Assembly: GCF_020873895.1 (NCBI RefSeq)
Contig: NZ_JAHWGT010000009.1
Location: 1-64,000, forward strand
From: Streptomyces sp. DH12
GTDB lineage: Bacteria > Actinomycetota > Actinomycetes > Streptomycetales > Streptomycetaceae
Reading direction: 5' to 3'
DNA: 64,000 nt
The notes beneath the pieces are model-generated. The model did no database searches and was not told the DNA's origin. It saw only the letters and a program-made list of their open reading frames with translations. This document shows, piece by piece, positions 60,739 through 64,000 of this stretch. Made by a program: the position numbers and the translations under genes. Position 1 is the first letter of the stretch. Each line of letters starts with the position of its first letter.

Positions 60739-61640
60739 GCGGGTCCGGCCTCCCCGGCCTTCCCGGACTCCCCGGCCTTCCCGGACTCCCCGGCTTCACC
60801 GGTCTCCGCGGTCTCTCCGGCCCACCGTGCGGCGAGCGCGGTCGCCTTGCGGACCGCCTCGGCGACGGCCTCGGGGCCTCCCCCCTCCGCCTTGGCCGCC
60901 GCGTACCCCACGAGGAACGTGGTGAGCGGGGCCGCCGGGCGGGCGACGCCGTGGGCCGCGTCGCGGGCCAGGTCCAGCAGCAGACCGGTGTCGACGTCCA
61001 GCTCGACGCCGAGTTCGGCCTTGACCGCGGTGATCCATTCGTCCAGCACGTTCCCATGCTCCCTGATGCGGGCCCGGGCCGCTGCGAGATCGTCCCAGGT
61101 GTCGCAGTCGAAGGCGGCGAGCGGCGGGGCGGGGACCCGGGCGAGGTCCAGTTCCCCGGTCAGCAGACGCAGGGGCAACCCGGTGAGAGCGCCGTGCTCG
61201 GCGGCGAGGAGCGCGATCTCGCGGCGCAGCGGCTCGGTGCGGTACGCCGCGACGAGCGGCTGGTCGCGGTCGTCGGCGTCGACGGCGAGCGCCGCCTCGG
61301 CCGTCCCGGCCGTGAGCGCGTCGACGAGCCGCCGGACGGCCGCGCGGTCCAGGAAGGGCAGGTCGCCGCCGAGGACGACGACCGTCTCGGCCTCCACCTG
61401 CCGCACGCCGGCGGAGAGGGCGGCGAGCGGCCCGCCTCCCGGCGGGTCCTCCCGCGCCCACCGGACGGGGCGGGCGGTGGGTCGCCGGCCGCCCACGACG
61501 ACGGTGCGTCCGGCGTCGCGGCAGGCGTCGAGCACCCGGTCGAGCAGGGTGCGCCCGCCCACGCTCAGGCCGGGTTTGTCCGCGCCACCGAGTCGCCTGG
61601 CGGCGCCCCCGGCCAGCACGACGGCGTCGAATCGGGTCAC
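60735..61640 (-). CDS. mobA: MobA-type nucleotidyltransferase fused to a DUF6457 domain
   Basis: A 301-residue protein. The N-terminal ~190 residues are the molybdenum cofactor guanylyltransferase fold (AVVLAGGAARRLGGADK at the start, VVVLGGDLPFLD with the metal Asp). After a linker, the C-terminal ~90 residues (VLDEWITAVKAELGVELDVD ...) match the DUF6457 domain, often fused to or beside MobA in actinobacteria. The tail is a GESGKAGEAG repeat. GTG start 61640; CATACT lies 6 bases upstream and could be a leaderless -10. It overlaps moeA by 4 bp. Confidence 0.92.
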   Translation of the reverse strand: MTRFDAVVLAGGAARRLGGADKPGLSVGGRTLLDRVLDACRDAGRTVVVGGRRPTARPVRWAREDPPGGGPLAALSAGVRQVEAETVVVLGGDLPFLDRAAVRRLVDALTAGTAEAALAVDADDRDQPLVAAYRTEPLRREIALLAAEHGALTGLPLRLLTGELDLARVPAPPLAAFDCDTWDDLAAARARIREHGNVLDEWITAVKAELGVELDVDTGLLLDLARDAAHGVARPAAPLTTFLVGYAAAKAEGGGPEAVAEAVRKATALAARWAGETAETGEAGESGKAGESGKAGEAGPA

Positions 61641-61755
61641 CGCCCCAGTATGGGCGCCGCCCCGGCCGGCGCTTCCCCCGGCCCCGCGGGAAGGGGCCGG
61701 GGGCGCACGGCGGCACCGCGCGTGCCGGGGTGCCTCGTGTGCCGCCGGCCCCCGG

Positions 61756-63222
61756 CTACAGGGTGCGCAGCAGGACCGCCGGCTGCTCGACGCAGTCGGC
61801 GACGTACCGCAGGAAGCCTCCCGCGGTGCCGCCGTCGCACACCCGGTGGTCGAACGTGAGCGACAGCTGCACCACCTGACGCACGGCCAGTTCCCCGCGG
61901 TGCACCCACGGCTTGGGGACGATCCGCCCGACACCGAGCATGGCCGCCTCGGGGTGGTTGATGATCGGCGTGGAGCCGTCGACGCCGAACACGCCGTAGT
62001 TGTTGAGCGTGAACGTCCCGCCGGTCAGCTGCGCCGGGGTGAGGGAGCCGGTCCGCGCGGCCTCGGTGAGCCGGGCGAACTCCGCGGTCAGCGACTCGGC
62101 CGACCGGGCGTGCGCGTCGCGGACGACGGGGACGACCAGACCGCGCTCTGTCTGGGCGGCGAAGCCGAGGTGCACCTCGGGCAGCCGCACGATCTCGCGG
62201 GCCTCCTGGTCCACCCGGGAGTTGAGCTCCGGGTGGCGGGCCAGCGCCGCCACGCAGATCCGGGCGAGCAGCGCGAGCAGGGAGATCTTCGGTGCGCCGG
62301 CGGCGTTCATCGCGGACCTGGCCGCCATGAGCTCCGTCGCGTCCGCGTCGACCCAGCAGGTCGCGTCGGGGATCTCCCGGCGGCTGCGGGACAGCTTCTC
62401 CGCGACGGCGCCGCGCACCCCGCGCAGCGGCACCCGCTCCTCCGCGCCGGGCCCGGTCCGCGGGCCACCGGCCGGCGCCCCCCGCTCCGGGGCGGTGTGC
62501 GCGGTCGCGGCAGGGGGCGCCGGAGCCGGCTCGGTGGACGCCCGCTCGACGTCCGCGCGCAGGATGAGCCCGTCGGGCCCGGAACCGCGCAGCCGCCGCA
62601 GGTCGAGGCCGCGTTCCCGGGCGAGCTTCCGCACGAGCGGGGAGATCACCGGTACCGGCCCGTCCGACAGGGCCGCGGGCGCGGCGGCAACGACCGGACG
62701 TCCACCGGCCACCGGACCGACGGGGGCGGCGGTCGGGGCGGTGGCCGACGGGGCCGCCGCTCCGGCGGGCGCGGCGGGGCGTACGCGGCGACGCCGGGCG
62801 GCGGCCGCGCTCGTCCCGTACCCGACCAGCACGTTCCCCGAGCCCTCCGCCGCGTCGTCCGCGGGGGCGGCCCCGGAGGCCACCGGCTCCGGGGCGGGCG
62901 CGGCGGGCCTGGAGCCGCCGGTGGCATCCGCCGGGACGCCGTCGACGGGCGCGCCGTCACCGTCCGGGCCGTCAGGCGCGCCGACGGCGACGGTGATCAG
63001 CGGTGCGCCGACCGGCAGCTCCTCGCCCTCCTCGCCGTAGCGGGCGGTGACCACACCGCCGTAGGGGCAGGGCACCTCGACCATCGCCTTGGCCGTCTCG
63101 ACCTCCACGACCGGCTGGTCGATGGCGACGACGTCACCGACCGCGACGAGCCACCGCACGATCTCCGCCTCGGTGAGCCCCTCACCGAGGTCCGGCAGCT
63201 TGAACTCCAACACCCGGGCCAT
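61756..63222 (-). CDS. Branched-chain 2-oxoacid dehydrogenase E2, second copy
   Basis: A 488-residue acyltransferase, paralogous to the E2 at 41431. The lipoyl domain has VETAKAMVE; the linker is Ala/Pro/Gly-rich; the peripheral-subunit-binding domain is VRKLARERGLDLRRL; the active site is TFDHRVCDGGTAGG, with Cys in place of Val/Leu beside the catalytic His region compared with HRLVDG in copy one. The ATG overlaps the upstream E1beta stop (TGATG). It is the last gene of bkd cluster 2, corresponding to bkdH or bkdC depending on naming. Confidence 0.94.
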   Translation of the reverse strand: MARVLEFKLPDLGEGLTEAEIVRWLVAVGDVVAIDQPVVEVETAKAMVEVPCPYGGVVTARYGEEGEELPVGAPLITVAVGAPDGPDGDGAPVDGVPADATGGSRPAAPAPEPVASGAAPADDAAEGSGNVLVGYGTSAAAARRRRVRPAAPAGAAAPSATAPTAAPVGPVAGGRPVVAAAPAALSDGPVPVISPLVRKLARERGLDLRRLRGSGPDGLILRADVERASTEPAPAPPAATAHTAPERGAPAGGPRTGPGAEERVPLRGVRGAVAEKLSRSRREIPDATCWVDADATELMAARSAMNAAGAPKISLLALLARICVAALARHPELNSRVDQEAREIVRLPEVHLGFAAQTERGLVVPVVRDAHARSAESLTAEFARLTEAARTGSLTPAQLTGGTFTLNNYGVFGVDGSTPIINHPEAAMLGVGRIVPKPWVHRGELAVRQVVQLSLTFDHRVCDGGTAGGFLRYVADCVEQPAVLLRTL

Positions 63223-64000
63223 CAGCTCCCCGCCTCCCACTGGAGCCGCGCGACCGCGTCCAGGACCCGGTCGACACCGGGCAGGTGGTGCCGCTCCAGC
63301 ATGGGCGGGGGGTACGGGATGTCGAAGCCCGCCACCCGCAGCACCGGCGCTTCCAAGTGGTGGAAGCACCGCTCGGTGACGCGGGCGGCGATCTCCGCGC
63401 CCGGCCCGGCGAAGCCCGTCGACTCGTGGACGACGACCGCCCGCCCGGTGCGCCGGACCGACGCGCAGACCGTCTCGTCGTCGAACGGCACCAGGGACCG
63501 CAGGTCGACGACCTCCAGGTCCCAGCCCTCGGCCCGCGCCGCCTCGGCCGCCTCCATGCACACCGGCAGGGAGGGGCCGTACGTGATCAGGGTGGCGCTG
63601 CGACCGGTGCGGCGCACCACGGCCCGCCCGATCGGCTCGACGGCGGCGGGGGCGTCGGGGGACCAGTCGGACTTGGACCAGTAGAGCCGCTTCGGCTCCA
63701 GGAACACGACCGGGTCGTCGGAGGCGATGGCCGCGCGGAGCAGCCCGTAGGCGTCGGCGACCGTCGCGGGCGTGACGACATGGAGCCCCGGAGTCGCCAT
63801 GTAGTACGCCTCGGACGAGTCGCTGTGGTGCTCGACGCCGCCGATGCCGCCGCCGTACGGCACGCGGACCACGAGCGGCATCGGCATGGCGCCGCGCGTC
63901 CGGTTCCGCATGCGCGAGACGTGGCTGACCATCTGCTCGAAGGCGGGGTAGGCGAAGGCGTCGAACTGCATCTCGACGACCGGCCGCAGCCCGTACATCG
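63222..64000 (-). CDS. Branched-chain 2-oxoacid dehydrogenase E1 beta, second copy (truncated by window end)
   Basis: The C-terminal ~259 residues of an E1 beta subunit; the N-terminus lies beyond position 64000. YGLRPVVEMQFDAFAYPAFEQM, PYGGGIGGVEHHSDSSEA and DLRSLVPFDDETV match the first copy at 42913 closely. It overlaps the E2 start (TGATG). An E1 alpha gene is expected just beyond the window. Confidence 0.95.
   Translation of the reverse strand, partial: MYGLRPVVEMQFDAFAYPAFEQMVSHVSRMRNRTRGAMPMPLVVRVPYGGGIGGVEHHSDSSEAYYMATPGLHVVTPATVADAYGLLRAAIASDDPVVFLEPKRLYWSKSDWSPDAPAAVEPIGRAVVRRTGRSATLITYGPSLPVCMEAAEAARAEGWDLEVVDLRSLVPFDDETVCASVRRTGRAVVVHESTGFAGPGAEIAARVTERCFHHLEAPVLRVAGFDIPYPPPMLERHHLPGVDRVLDAVARLQWEAGS

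Overview
This 64 kb window is GC-rich actinobacterial chromosome, almost certainly Streptomyces or a close relative. The signs are very high third-position GC, frequent GTG starts, many 4-bp ATGA/GTGA gene overlaps, the actinobacterial family set (DUF397 with a DUF5753-type XRE regulator, SseB, Bpa, mycothiol-dependent enzymes, BldB-type small regulators' usual partners) and two branched-chain 2-oxoacid dehydrogenase clusters. I saw no rRNA, tRNA, CRISPR array, insertion sequence or prophage. A 14-bp perfect parS palindrome at the moeA/ion-channel junction fits a position in the conserved core arm near oriC. The gene order (metG, aspS, bkd, paired kinases, second bkd) also resembles what I remember of the Streptomyces coelicolor core; that is recollection, not a search.

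Layout. 1-7.8 kb: an XRE/TPR regulator divergent from a tiny cysteine-rich protein, a DrrAB-like ABC exporter, a small membrane protein divergent from an endonuclease/exonuclease/phosphatase-fold protein, and an amino-acid permease followed by an unknown protein. 7.9-14 kb: a Tat-exported PhoX/DUF839 protein with a PHO-box-like site, a repeat-rich VWA protein and a two-component system. 14-20.2 kb: metG, an EamA transporter, an L,D-transpeptidase lipoprotein and aspS, with long GC-rich repeats between the last two. 20.3-30.1 kb: a multidomain PAS/GAF/SpoIIE phosphatase/ATPase regulator, a repeat-filled intergenic region, pirin, small housekeeping and unknown proteins, and an XRE regulator with a DUF397 protein whose core motif is triplicated. 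30.2-41.2 kb: a large acyl-CoA dehydrogenase behind twin inverted repeats, an M18 aminopeptidase, a thioredoxin/NHL protein, a nitrilase-fold amidase, a mycothiol-dependent isomerase, and a GntR regulator coupled to an MFS transporter.

41.4-64 kb: bkd cluster 1 (E1alpha, E1beta, E2), a phosphotransferase, two divergent membrane Ser/Thr kinases, a secreted low-complexity protein, a PadR regulator whose start codon lies inside a 26-bp palindrome and which probably controls the following MacB/FtsX-type ABC transporter, the proteasome activator Bpa, a quinone oxidoreductase, an operon mobA-moeA-potassium channel, and bkd cluster 2 (E2 and a truncated E1beta that runs off the window end).

Two themes recur. 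Several genes have a Streptomyces-type -10 box only 6-8 bases upstream of the start codon, which predicts leaderless transcripts. Many convergent or terminal intergenic gaps hold long GC-rich hairpins of 12-20 bp without a U tract, typical of actinobacterial terminators.
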